Both the position numbers and the translations under genes were made by a program. From assembly GCF_022201045.2 (NCBI RefSeq), contig NC_068557.1:32031501-32095500 (forward strand): a stretch of 64,000 nt of DNA. Reading direction: 5' to 3'. The notes under the pieces are model-generated. The model was not told the DNA's origin. It worked only from the letters and a program-made list of their open reading frames with translations, and did not search any database. The number at the start of each line of letters is the position of its first letter. Position 1 is the first letter of the stretch. Positions 1-11,240 of the stretch are shown piece by piece. The DNA is from Citrus sinensis. Lineage: Eukaryota > Streptophyta > Magnoliopsida > Sapindales > Rutaceae.

Positions 1-234
1 CCAATCATGAAGGCAAGTTTGAAAAATCTGAAATTCCTTGTATAAATTTTCCACTTTTTAATTGAAATTCCAGTGGACTAATAAACTGGCCTAAAGAGCA
101 GAGTGGGAGAGAAAAGCTGAACAATATTGCAGAAAGAGACAAAACGAATGCAACGGAGTCGTACAAGTATTTATTCTCTTTTGTTTCAAGCACACAGGTC
201 GTATAACTCTCTCCTTCAAGTTACCGTAGCAATA
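1..234. other. 5' flank and leader of the GARP gene
   Basis: This is AT-rich sequence upstream of the first well-supported ATG at 235. A reading frame is open from 127 into the gene but lacks family similarity, so it is treated as leader. No clear TATA box was identified. Confidence 0.4.
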
Positions 235-2424
235 ATGAAAAGTGTAGATTCTGCAGAGACCAGTAGCTGTGTTAATGTGAGGCCTCTGCTAGCTTCTTCT
301 TCAGAGACTAGAGAGTTCCATTCACAATCATCGTCATCATCTGCATCATCAAATATGAGCTTAACAAGGCTAAGAACTATTGATGATCATATGAATAAAA
401 ACCCGCCCCAGAGTAGCTTGAAATCACCATCTGTAAGGCCTTATGTTCGATCAAAAATGCCCCGCCTTCGATGGACCGCAGACCTTCATCGCAGCTTTGT
501 TCATGCAATTGAACGCTTGGGTGGAGAAGAAAGTAAGCTAGCAGCTAATAACTCCTTGATTTTTTATTTTTTCACGTGTGGATTTCACAACTTATATGTG
601 TAACATATAATTTCCCAATTTATTTCTTCAAATGATGTATAAATTAATTATTTCTCCTCCTCCAAATATAGTACAAAAATAATGATACATGACAAGTGAT
701 TAATTTAATCAATCAGTATATATGGGTTTTTTTTATTTTTTTTGAAATTTACAGGAGCTACTCCAAAGATGGTATTACAGATCATGGGCGTCAAGGACCT
801 TACCATATCTCACGTCAAAAGCCATCTTCAGGTTTCACAAAATGCTTCAATGTGGTTTTAGATTTTCCATCTGTTGAACAATTCTGTAACATTTCAATTG
901 TCAAATGACTTTTTGGTGCTGCTTGGGAAACAGATGTACAGAAGCCTGAAGCATGACCAGATGATACAAGGTATGTCAAATATATATTTACATATAGGCC
1001 TAATTTATCGGTTTAAATTGTTCGCATATACCCAATTCTTCTTCATGGATATGCTCTCGACAAATTTTCACTGATCATGAGAATTTTTTTTATAAAAAAA
1101 TCTAGTTTTCATCGCCATCTACATAGATATTTTTTTTATGTATTTTTGAAAAATAATCATGACATAGCTTTCTTTAATATTGTTTCAATCTCATATAATT
1201 TTTCTTCTTTTTTTCTTGTACTAAGTATTTTTTTTAGTATGCACTGTCTTTAGAGTCATTATTTACTAAGAAATCCCTTACTTTAATATAATAAGAAACG
1301 AATTATAAAATTAAAAAAAATAAATTTTAATATATTTCAAGACAAAATATACTGAATTGAAATATGTATTTTTCTTATCTTTTGTCTTATCCCTTATTGA
1401 AAAATTATTATACTATCTTTTCTAAACTTTATCTAGATTAAAAAAACTCATTTTCTCCTTAATTAGATGTAATACAATCTGTTTTTCTTTTTCTCTAATA
1501 AATTCTTCCACTCTATCACTGTTAGCTACAAAAATAATAGTAGTAGTAATAATTGAAAAAATAATAATAATAATAATTTGTTTATCATTTCCATGCCTAA
1601 TTAAGATTCTAACAATTGAGGTTGTGGGTTTCCGGTTGCAGAAGCAGCTAAGGCAACAAATAAGAACGGTAAGGTACCAGAAGCACCAACAACTGCTTGC
1701 CAACAGGATCAGCATCCCACCAAGTGTTTGAATTGGAGAAAAAACAAAAATAATGCACAAAAACATCAAGGCTTTGGAACTCAACGTTACAATGAAGGGC
1801 TTGGTCATCATCTTATGAATAATGCTAACATTCCACCAGCCTACTGGTTAGTGATGATGTTGATATATGTAATTTCTGCAAAAATTTTAGTACTACTTGA
1901 TAAATGTATATCCAATCAATCAGTAGGAATTTCTAATTCGGTGTATTTTAAAATTATATGCAGGAAAGGAAAGCATCCTATCTGGATTAATGGAAAGCAA
2001 GTGATGTTCAATGAACCATTATCATATGGGCGAGTCACAAAGAAGCAAATGGAGCATACCGACAATTCTTTTTTGCTCTTCAATGACCAACTCAAAAACT
2101 GCACTACGCAGCAAGTAAATTTCTCTCCCTCTTCCTCTCTCAGACAAAACAAATTCATACGTAAACATTGTTCAAAGCTAGCTAAAATATGAATGAGAAA
2201 ATTGTTTTTCTCAAATGTATGTTGTGATTCTGTGTTTGACAGTTGCAAGCGAGAAAAGCTAGTGTAAGAAAAGTGGTTGGCAGTAACAAAAAAGTAGGAG
2301 ATACGTATCGATAATATATAGAAAAAAAACGCTTTGCATAATGGTCCAAGTTGGGCATTACGAACGCTTATGCTCTAAATTGAGGGCGAATGTTGAAACC
2401 AAATAAAAATTTGTCATTAGTTAT

Positions 2425-2474
<50 letters not shown>

Positions 2475-3276
2475 CATGAATTGATAAAAGTATGAATATA
2501 CTTTTACAATATTGTCAAATAGTTTATAATGATGTAAAAGTATATTCACACAATTGTCAATTCATTCTAAATTTTAAAAAATCCATGATCTTAGTCCAAA
2601 TTACTTATATATAATCATTCTCAAATACGAACACTCTTATTTTTTAGAATGTGATTTAGGGTTTCACAATACTAACAAATGCTTTTATATTGTTTTAACT
2701 ACTAAAAAAAATAAGTTTACAATAGTGTAAAAACATTTGAAACTTTTCTTAACTGCCAAATCCGTATTTTAAAAATTGTGGGAGCCAACATTAGAAAATA
2801 ATTAGAATCATATCATTTAGTTTTATTTAAAATATATTAATTTTCATTAGTATTATTGCAATGAATTAGGGATCATTGATCCCTAATGATCTAAGTTTTC
2901 TTGAACTTTAAAGGCCTTGTGTGAATTGTCATGTATAGTGTCATTAGTGTGTATATTAGTGGCACCACATAAATTTTCTATTTATCTTGGTCCTAATGCA
3001 ATTCATAAATTTACAGTTGCATATATGGACATCATTTGATCTTTCTGTACGTAGGCAAGCAATCAGCCAGAGAAAGTGACACCAAGAGGAGACAGCTACC
3101 TTCAAAGATTGGAAGGTTTTGGTCATGAGAGTTTACAAGGGACATCATATTCAGTAGCTGAAGTTGATGTTTCGCTTTCTCTATCTCTAGATACAAAAAC
3201 TTCAGCTCCATGGTTGAAGCTGGGCGTGGCTGATCAGAACCAGAATGATGTCTCTCTTGACCTTACCCTTGCATAA
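235..3276 (+). CDS. GARP/G2-like Myb-family transcription factor (At2g38300/At1g14600 type)
   Basis: A nuclear DNA-binding regulator. Six exons can be joined with GT-AG borders: 235-532, 755-831, 934-970, 1642-1846, 1964-2114 and 3055-3276. They give 990 nt and 329 residues with every phase matching. The single GARP (SHLQKYF/SHLQMY-type) domain spans about residues 78-137. It starts with PRLRWTADLHRSFVHAIE, continues with LGGEERATPKMVLQIMGV, and ends with ISHVKSHLQMYRSLKHDQ, and it is split by introns 1 and 2. The C-terminus has two Leu-alternating EAR-like motifs, VSLSLSLD and VSLDLTLA, the second at the very end, which suggests repressor activity. Known relatives include the KANADI-like uncharacterised G2-like proteins. 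The target genes are unknown. The start was chosen at 235 because the frame before it is unlike the family. Exon 3 is only 37 nt. Confidence 0.88.
2426..2474. repeat. (CT)n-(TA)n compound microsatellite
   Basis: A CT run at about 2426-2454 passes directly into a TA run. It lies in the last intron of the GARP gene. Confidence 0.9.
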
Positions 3277-4242
3277 TTAAAATCATGCACATTTATTATA
3301 AAATGCTTCCAACCGTTTGCAACTTTCAACATCTCTTGTCGTGTTTTAACGTGGTTATTATTGATAAAGTAGATGACGCTCATCCTCTTTACAATGAGTG
3401 AATGCCAAATATCTTTCTTTTCTTTTTTTTTCTAGTTAAAGAGCGATATGTCGCTGCAAAGTAATTTCTTGACCAACAAATCGTGTCAATTTGTCATTAG
3501 AATGATCAGCTGCCCTTGCCCAGTGCACACTAGCTGCTAATTAGTCACAGTGTTGGTAGAGCTAGGACGTTGTTAATACAGTTTCGTCGGTGATTAATAA
3601 TGTGCTTTAACCTTCTGTATGACTTACGGCAACATCATAAGATGAATTAAAGCACCCCTTCTTCTTCACCCTATCCTTTTATGTAAAATTTAAGTTACCC
3701 ACAGGGCCGGCTGAGTCTCATTTACAAATTGGTTGTAATTATAAATGCAATCAAGTCTCTAAATGCTAGTTCAAATACGAATTGTAACTGTAATAGTCAT
3801 GTAACGTGGTGGTAAATCTAGTGCTAGTGGCGCACTGGGTCTCTCTTTCTGGTGGTGGGGGTTGAATTCCATGCACGGATTGTAAACGTACGATTGGACG
3901 TGTAGACTCAAATTAATTAAATAAGGCCGCCAAAATTGGTACATTCCTGAATCAATTCTTCTAAATGCTGCTGCAACGATGAACCATCGATATCTATATA
4001 TTCTCTCGTGCTAAATTTTTTGTGTTACACATTAATTCTCAATGATGGATATTATTGCTAGTAAAGTTCTTGTTCACGTGATTGTTGGTACACTTCTAAT
4101 GTGCACCATTGATTCTAGGAAGCTAGTGACCAAAAGGGCTCCGCATTTGATGAGGAGAAAACTTTCTTCCATAATGTGCCTAGTTATAAGTCCGATTTGG
4201 TGGATACATAGCACGGGTTTTAGTGGTGGAGGCTGAAGACAT
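3277..4242. other. Intergenic, 3' of the GARP gene
   Basis: About 1 kb without a supportable gene. A small open frame at 4042-4236 has no recognisable domain and is not called. Confidence 0.5.
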
Positions 4243-4440
4243 AGGGTGCATTTGAGAGTGAGGTGTAACTTTTAAGATACAGTTGCTTATAATAAAAATC
4301 ATAACTGTGGAGTAGAACTGAGAAAATTAAAAATGTTGTTGGGCTGCCAAAACCTAACTGGACGGTGTTACCAAGCATCTTGACAACTAAGTTTTGGCAG
4401 CCCAGCTGCCACACATGTACATCACTCCCAAACACGCCCT
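4243..4440. mobile_element. MITE with terminal and nested inner inverted repeats
   Basis: The left end GGGTGCATTTGAGAGTGA pairs with the inverted right end GGGCGTGTTTGGGAGTGA. Inside, GGGCTGCCAAAAC near 4340 is inverted as GTTTTGGCAGCCC near 4391. The element is about 198 bp, carries no coding sequence, and has the small TIR-bearing form of a non-autonomous DNA transposon. The 'GTTTGGGAGTG' end is common among plant Harbinger- or hAT-like MITEs, so the superfamily is left open. A 9-bp match TTAGTGGTG occurs at 4220-4228 and 4440-4448, but 15 bp separate the left copy from the TIR. Confidence 0.7.
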
Positions 4441-4481
4441 TAGTGGTGATTGATGTTCTTTTTTTAATTTTTCTTTGGTTG

Positions 4482-4535
4482 TACATGGAGGCTCTTTTGT
4501 TTTATACTAAACTAATAACAACAAAAGTTCTTAGG
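4482..4535 (+). repeat. Dispersed repeat, copy 1 (partner at 24299-24352)
   Basis: The segment beginning TACATGGAGGCTCTTTT and followed by a 'TTTATACTAAA' tract recurs in the same orientation at 24299-24352. No protein or family is recognised. Confidence 0.6.
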
Positions 4536-4587
4536 ATGATGGAAAAACTTAATTACCTTGTGTGTCTATATATATATAGATAGATAT

Positions 4588-5033
4588 ATAACATTTTTAA
4601 ACACAAATTTTTAAGCATTAGATTAAAACATTCAATGGCTTAGATTGAAGCTGCATTTTTGTTTTTGATGCACAATTCATTAGTAGCTACTAAAGACCTC
4701 TCTCACTCTTTCTTTTGTTTTAATTTTATTTTCTTCTCTGTCACTCTCTTTCACCACTCACGACTCAAAGAGTTGTGTTATGCAAAGAACCAACGTCGTT
4801 TTTTTATTCCCCCTCCTTTGAGCTGTTTTCGATTGAGGAATAAGACCTCATTTGTAATTTATGTTTTTTCTTATAGCTTTATGAAATTGAAAAACTTCTC
4901 AATATTTGATCAGAGTAAGAAATAGTTTAAAAGGACGGATAGAGGAAAAAAATAAATAAGAAATTAATGGAGTTTAAATTCATGGCACCAAACTTGATAT
5001 AGTCCATTAAAGTATTAATTTTCTTCGGACTCT
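4588..5033 (+). repeat. Dispersed repeat, plus-oriented copy (inverted partner at 24907-25313)
   Basis: About 445 bp matches the reverse complement of 24907-25313. Shared landmarks, in order, are AACATTTTTAA, GATGCACAATTCATTAGTAG, CTCAAAGAGTTGTG, a 'TTCTTATAGCTTTAT' tract and CTTCGGACTCTCAA. It shows no terminal inverted repeats and no open frame, so it is either a fragment of an unknown mobile element or a duplicated segment. Confidence 0.65.
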
Positions 5034-6092
5034 CAAGACTTGTCTAGAACAGCTAGGATTAATTTTTAGCCTACATTATCTCTTCTCAAGAAATTCACCT
5101 GTTGTTTAGGCTAAATAGCATAGAATGTGATTTTTAAATTGACTCCTCTTTATGTATAAATTTATCACTATACTATAGAACAGATAAAGCAAGAAATATA
5201 CTTTATTCCACGACTCCGTTTCCATCAAATATTTCATTAGTATCCCATTATCTTCTCCGTAATATCACGATTGTTGGATCGCTCAACTTGATTTGTTTAA
5301 TCACAACATTTTCTTTTGTAGGACGTCTCTACAAATTGGATCCTGCCCATCGATCTAGAACTTCTACATTTTTTTTTCATCTTTCATTTGCCAGAAGTTT
5401 CATTGCACATTGTTCACATTTTATATTGCCACCGCGTATTTTGTTATGCACACCGCCTAATCACCCATATAAACATTATTACAAATGGGATTTATATACA
5501 ATACAATCATAAAACACTAATCATTCAAAGTATATGCATGATGTGTCGTAAACAATATATCTATATAACTTTTTTGTTGTTGTTGTAGTTATTATTATTT
5601 TTTAATAATGTTAGATATCCCAACATTTGAGTTCTGAATTTTAAAAAGGTCCCTATAACATGAGGAGTAATAAAATTTATTTTTTCTGCAAGATTAGTTA
5701 TCTACTTAATTATGCCCAAAAAAAAAAAGGATGAATTTCTAATTATCAACCTCATAGTGTGGGTAGCCACTGTACTGAGTCCACTTTGAGATTTTAAATC
5801 ATCTTAATTAGCAAAGTTTAACTAGTAGGAATAATTTACTTTAGTGGGAGTAGTTTGTTTCCCATTAGAATTGCTTACATACTAAATATCTTAACTAAGC
5901 TCCCTCCTAAGAAAGAGACAAGATTAGCAACAGCAATAATCTTCTAAATTCATTGCCTGAACAAGTATAAAGATATTCGAGAAGATTTTGTTCTGATTTT
6001 TCTGAACTTCTTTGCATTTCCTTTTCATGCCTAATGTCAATGATTAAGCATCAAAAGCTGAAAAAAGGAAGAATATATTTTAAGGACACTTA
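5034..6092. other. Gene-free AT-rich stretch
   Basis: Only short open frames without domain similarity are present. Nothing else was recognised. Confidence 0.5.
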
Positions 6093-6107
6093 TCCTCAAA
6101 CTGTTTT

Positions 6108-6322
6108 TTTTTTATATTAATCACGAGGTATCCTGGGGAGGACCCCAACTGTGGGAGGCATCTTTAAACAAATACCACAACCCAGACTAGAAGTCCCCGC
6201 TCGAACCGGGAGGCACAGGTTCTCCCAACAAAGGCGACTTCCATGCGACTCGAACTGGGGAGCAAACCCAATCAAGCCACTTAAGGGGACTCCATTGCCA
6301 GTGGAGCCAACACTTTGTTGGT
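6108..6322 (-). mobile_element. tRNA-like SINE, family 1, copy 1
   Basis: About 215 bp in minus orientation. The 5' end is at 6322 and the A-rich 3' tail is read as the T-run after 6101. It is flanked by a 15-bp direct repeat TCCTCAAACTGTTTT at 6093-6107 and 6323-6337, the target site duplication. On the minus strand GTTCGAGTCGC and GGTTCGAGC resemble a Pol III box B. It has no coding capacity, so it would depend on LINE enzymes. The same family recurs at about 54995-55217. Confidence 0.88.
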
Positions 6323-6337
6323 TCCTCAAACTGTTTT

Positions 6338-7631
6338 CATATCATCCAATAATCCTCCTAACACCATAATTTTATCCTTATTTTCAAATACACTTTTACT
6401 CATATTGATTATAAATTAAATAAACTATATAAATTGAAACTAAAATAAAAAGATTTAAATACTAAAAATAAGAAATATGGGATTCCGAGTGAATAAAACA
6501 TTAATAGTTGATATTTTTTCTTGCACTTTTTGTTATTTTTAAGTATTGCTTTCTTATAATAAATATTATATTATATTTTCAAGATAAAATTTAAAGTAAA
6601 TAACTTATTTATCACTCTTTTCTATTAAATTTTTTTGTATCATGAGATTTTTTTAATATAATAAAAGCAATAATTTAATAGGGAGAAATCGACAATCTCC
6701 CTATATTTTAAGATCTCAGTACGTAGAATTTTAGCTAAACGAAAAGAAAGTATATGACGATCACTGGCTTTTTCTCTCGATCAACCACTATGGTTGGATG
6801 TGGTACTTAACGTAGCCCACTGGCTGCTTAAATTTGTGTGCCAATGATGATTTCATGATATGCAGGATAATGTATTTCCTGCCTTGATCTATTTTGTAGT
6901 TTGCTCGGCGTACACTTCAGTTCAAGTGTTTCAGCTAACCCATTAGCCACCACAACAACAGCAACAAACCAAAAGCTAGCTAGCACACTTATTTCTTACA
7001 CCATATGTAATATGGGATTTGTCACATGGTATCCACATGCTGACACGCACATGGCTGTTTTCACATCCTAATCCTATGCGAAGGTCATTGGTGGCTTCCA
7101 GCAAGCCCTTCAGTATCTTAAATATTGATTATATGAGCTTCATAAAGTGAAATTAAAGTGAACTTGACAGATTGGAATCCACATATATATTTGAAGAATT
7201 GATGGATGTTGATTTTTTCCGCATACTTAAAATGAATTTGTCGTTGAATATTGTCAATATGCTCCTTTTAATTTCTATCTCTCTATATATCTTGAGAAGA
7301 TGCAATCAACAACAACTCCACCATGTCAATTTTATTATTGTATATTGAGCTAGATTATGTAGGTATTCCCTAGTCTCTACAATCATATTGTTTGGTTTAT
7401 AATTATTAAATCGAAGTAATTAAGATATATATTTTTTTGTTAACATAGTAAATTGTTACTTGTCGGCTATGGTTGACCAAGCGGTATGTAGCAAGGTTGG
7501 ACTTTTCTTGACTTGGATGACTTGTTTATTGCTCCCGCCAATTCCACATCTCTTTGAACTACAGTAATGGGACATGGACCAGTGAAATCAATAGCAGTTA
7601 TATTAATCAATAAATACGACATACGCAACTT
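6338..7631. other. Gene-free stretch upstream of the glycine-rich protein gene
   Basis: AT-rich DNA with no supportable gene or element. The distal part presumably holds promoter sequence of the gene at 7739. Confidence 0.5.
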
Positions 7632-7639
7632 GTATAAAT
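7632..7639 (+). promoter_or_regulatory. TATA box of the glycine-rich protein gene
   Basis: TATAAATA lies 107 bp before the ATG at 7739, a spacing that allows a leader of about 75 nt. Confidence 0.65.
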
Positions 7640-7738
7640 AGGGTAGGAGAGGAGACACCAGCCGAGACAAGCGGGGGCTAATTGTGATATACTCTTGGAT
7701 GTTAATTAGTAGCTCGCTTGTCATTCAAACAAAGAGTA

Positions 7739-8617
7739 ATGGATAATTTTGTCAAATATTTCTACGTGGCTCTTCTTCTTTTGAGTACTGCTAGTGCTTT
7801 GATTGGTGTTAGCCACGAAGGACACGTGGATGAGAATGGTTACGGTCGTCCAGGTAGTTTTAAGTCTCGAAATGATTATGAGAATGATGGCGATGATGAT
7901 TATTGCTCGTATCGAAGTTGGAGAAGTTGTGGAAGTTTCTTCGGCGGAGGCGGAGGAGGAGGAGGCGGAGGAGAAGGGTCCGGTCATGGAAGTGGTTTTG
8001 GTGCCGGTGCAGGTGTTGGAGGTGGAGCAGCAGGAGGTGGTGGAGGAGGAGGAGGAGGAGGAGAGGGTGGTGGCGGCGATCATGGAAGTGGTTCTGGCGA
8101 AGGGTCTGGTCATGGTAGTGGTTTTGGTGCCGGAGTTGGTGTTGGTGGCGGCGGCGGTGGTGGAGGTGGAGGTGGAGGTGGAGGTGGTAAAGGTTTAAAT
8201 GGAGGGTACAGTCAAGGAAGTGGTTTTGGTGCTGGTGTTGGGTTTGGAAAGAATGCAGGAGGTGGAGGAGGAGGAGGAGGCGGCGGTGGCGGCGGTTCTA
8301 ATGGAGGGTATGGACATGGGAGTGGTTTTGGTGCAGGTTTTGGTGTTAGTGGTAATGGAGGTGGTGGTGGAGGAGGAGGGGGTGGTGGTGGAGGCGGAGG
8401 TGGGCACGGTGAGGGTAGTGGGTATGGAGCAGGAGTTGGTGGTGGCAACGGTATGGGACAAGAACATGGTGGCAACAAAGGAGTCAGCTTAGGATTTGGG
8501 ATGGGCATTGGATTTGGGTTTGGAGTTGGCGTTGGAAATAATGGAGATGAAGGTGCTGGTACTAATTATGATGTTGATGCCAACCATAATAACGGTAATC
8601 ATGGAGATCCACCTTAG
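7739..8617 (+). CDS. Secreted glycine-rich protein
   Basis: A single exon of 292 residues. The N-terminus has a hydrophobic signal peptide, FVKYFYVALLLLSTASALIG. A short charged segment with Asp/Asn/Tyr and two Cys follows (about residues 30-70). The rest is very Gly-rich, with long Gly runs separating repeats of the form G-(H/Q)-G-S-G-F-G-A-G-x-G-x-G, four to five copies. The tail becomes less Gly-rich and acidic/Asn-His-rich. This fits cell-wall or apoplastic structural glycine-rich proteins. It has no RNA-binding or oleosin domain. The ATG at 7739 starts the signal peptide, and an in-frame TTG seven codons earlier is not needed. GGN codon slippage makes the repeat number likely to vary between alleles. 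Confidence 0.85.
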   Translation: MDNFVKYFYVALLLLSTASALIGVSHEGHVDENGYGRPGSFKSRNDYENDGDDDYCSYRSWRSCGSFFGGGGGGGGGGEGSGHGSGFGAGAGVGGGAAGGGGGGGGGGEGGGGDHGSGSGEGSGHGSGFGAGVGVGGGGGGGGGGGGGGGKGLNGGYSQGSGFGAGVGFGKNAGGGGGGGGGGGGGSNGGYGHGSGFGAGFGVSGNGGGGGGGGGGGGGGGGHGEGSGYGAGVGGGNGMGQEHGGNKGVSLGFGMGIGFGFGVGVGNNGDEGAGTNYDVDANHNNGNHGDPP

Positions 8618-8752
8618 ATATATATGAGAAAAAATGTTATTGATGATACAGCTTCATTTCCTTCGTGAGAACTGGGAATAAATGCTTTATTCTTTTGTAG
8701 AAATTGATTATATACATGTTTTGATCTTTTCATTTTGCATGTAATAAGTTCC

Positions 8753-8776
8753 CATGCATGCATGCATGCGCGCATG
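8753..8776. repeat. CATG/GCATGC simple repeat
   Basis: A self-complementary ATGC repeat ending in GCGCGCATG, about 135 bp after the glycine-rich protein stop codon. GCATGC is the core of RY seed elements, but a downstream position makes a promoter role unlikely. Confidence 0.6.
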
Positions 8777-9881
8777 GATATTTGCTGCTTTAATTTGTAT
8801 TCTGCTCAAACGAGAATTCTAGTTTATAAATCATATCAGAGCTCAAGCAATTAATTAGTTATTTAATGTATAATATGTGTAGTTAAATTTAATATAACTA
8901 TTAATTACATGTTAGTTTTTAAAAATAATTACACACATATCATAACATTATTTGGTTCTTAGATGGTTGATACAAGACTTCAAAAATATTTTAAAATTTC
9001 TTCTCCGCTAAATACTACAGATCTTATCTCCTTCCTTTATGTGATATGTATGATATGATTATATCTTCCTATTCTAAACAATTATATTTAAAGATTAAGA
9101 TTATTTTCTAAAAATCTTACGCTATGTGTCTTTTGATAGGATTTAACATTTTTATTTTCTTTTTTTATTAATCACTAATTCCCCACACACACATATATAT
9201 ATATATTTAGTTAGATGAGAACATCCTAATTCAAAACAATGAAATTCAAGTTACAAATTAAAAAAAATTAAAAAAAAATAAAATTCAAGTTACGAATAAC
9301 GGAATCAGAATTCATATTATTGTACAGATCTCATAAAGTAAATGGGGGCTGAGATCTGATAGATTGAACTAGTAAAGCAGTAATACTCCATCTAGTAGCT
9401 GGTTGAAGAGATTAAAAAAAAAAATCTTTTATAAACTTAAATTTAAATTATTCATATATCAGACTTGAATACATTTTTTTTATAAAAAAATAAATCTTTA
9501 TAAATTTATTAAGATTTTTATTCAACTATACGTACCAGACTTGATGAATGTATTTATAACTCAATGATCATCATCCAATAATTAAGTCAAACGTGGATGT
9601 TGGATGCAGCAAATCAGGTTTTCATGAAGCGAAATTTAAACGTAGTTTCATTAAACAAAACTCGGCTATATATATATATATATCTCGACTCTCTCGTTAG
9701 TAATAGATTAATTAACCTATTTTCTCTTGTTATATATGAGCTTTTTGGCATTGATTATATATTTATATTGTGTTATTTGGCTTAGGAATTGGCGACACTA
9801 GGATGGAACGATTTTCGAATATCTTTCATCTAATTAGTGTTGCGACAATAAAATTTTTATAAATTTGAAACCAGGCCTCTC

Positions 9882-9932
<51 letters not shown>

Positions 9933-10761
9933 GAGAGAGGTAGGTTCTAAAAAATATTACCAATATAAACTAATATCATTTGATTAAAAAAATAAATAAA
10001 TACACTTACTTAATTCAGTCAAAATATCAATAAATTTAAAATTTAGTATATACTTATAACAATAGAATCAAGTCAAGTTCTAAACAAATTCTTTAACACA
10101 ATTTTAATTATTAATTTTTGTTTATGAAAGAATATGACAAATATTGGTTTCTAAATTTTTTGATATCAATAAGCATGAAATTTTTTTAACGTACTTTTTT
10201 TTTAAATTTATTTTTTGAAGAATCAAAAGGATCATGCATATCTTGTAGACAAAATATTTTAAAATATTAATTTTTTGTTTGTCCAACTAAATTTACTTAA
10301 GACGATGGAAATACAATTTTAGGGTTTAAAGCAAAAAAAAAAAAAATCTAAGTTGAATAATGATTGTGTCGTATCATAATAAATTATTCTTAATAATAAT
10401 TCAATAATGAGTATTTTATAATATTTTTATTTTTATTAAAATAAAAGTGTGCAAAAATATTTTTTAATTTGCAATTCTTAAACAGAATCAATCTTAAAAA
10501 TTCATTGTACAAATATCTGTGGAGTCCCCCATCAATACATGGCAAATATCTTGGCACAAGGGACAGGGAACAAATCAGGTTTAACATCTCCACTGCAATT
10601 CTTAAAACACTTATTTTGAATTTTATTTCCTAAAATATCAAAATTAATATTTTCCCACAAAATTTCACTTAAAAAAAGTATTTCCTTAAGTTTCTATTAT
10701 AAAATCCTTAGTTATTTTACTATTATTACTAGTATTATATCATTTATATTTCCACAATTTA
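8777..10761. other. Long AT-rich gene-free stretch
   Basis: Poly-A/T tracts and short repeats dominate. The only less AT-rich patch is at about 10500-10600, which reads weakly open on the minus strand and resembles nothing I recognise. It may be a worn fragment of a gene or transposon. Confidence 0.5.
9885..9931. repeat. (CT)n-(TA)n microsatellite
   Basis: About 35 bp of CT repeat run into TATATATATA and then GAGAGAGG, giving a hairpin-capable end. Confidence 0.9.
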
Positions 10762-11035
10762 AAACCCTAATAATTTTTTAAAAATAAAAATTTTCAAATA
10801 AAATATCTGATTGATACAAAGAAGATTAGGATGGCTGCCGCGCAAGGATGACACACGCATATTGACAAATGGGGTGGGTTTGAAAATTTTGTTAAAAGAA
10901 TAATCTAATTAAGTGTTTAATTTTTAAAATAAGAAATTAATTAATTTATTCTCAGTTATTTAGATAATTTTAATTTTAAAGGCTTTTCGGAAGCCCTATA
11001 CTAAATTTATCCATGGACCCAACCGGGTTGGCCCA
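10762..11035 (+). promoter_or_regulatory. Telo-box and site II-like motifs upstream of UTP6
   Basis: AAACCCTAA (telo-box) is at 10762-10770 and TGGGCC (read on the minus strand) at 11030-11035. In plants this pair is typical of ribosome-biogenesis and ribosomal-protein promoters, which fits the downstream gene. The spacing to the transcription start is unknown. Confidence 0.5.
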
Positions 11036-11240
11036 GACCCGAGCCCCAAACCCAGTTATACACTTATTCACAGAAGCTGAAAAAAAAGAAAGCAAGAAAG
11101 AAAGAAAAAAACCCTCGCAAAGCCCTGGTCCTGAAATCAGTTACTGGCTTACGTTACGGAGCGGACGGTGCCATTCCCTCCCATCTCTAACTTCCTACCA
11201 GTTCACCGAGTCAACTCACTTTCTCGCGAAAAGCTTAGCC

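Noticed and set aside
4042-4236. Small open frame of 64 codons
   Set aside because: No known domain, and no splice or promoter context. Its end abuts a MITE.
7803-8508. Other long open frames across the glycine-rich gene, on both strands
   Set aside because: They arise from the GGN repeat, which lacks stop codons in all frames, and encode only low-complexity Val/Glu, Arg, Ser/Thr or Pro runs.
11013-11240. N-terminal extension of UTP6 from the upstream in-frame ATG
   Set aside because: The 76 residues are Lys/Ser/Pro-rich and unlike the family, whose N-terminus is MADVVQYRLE.
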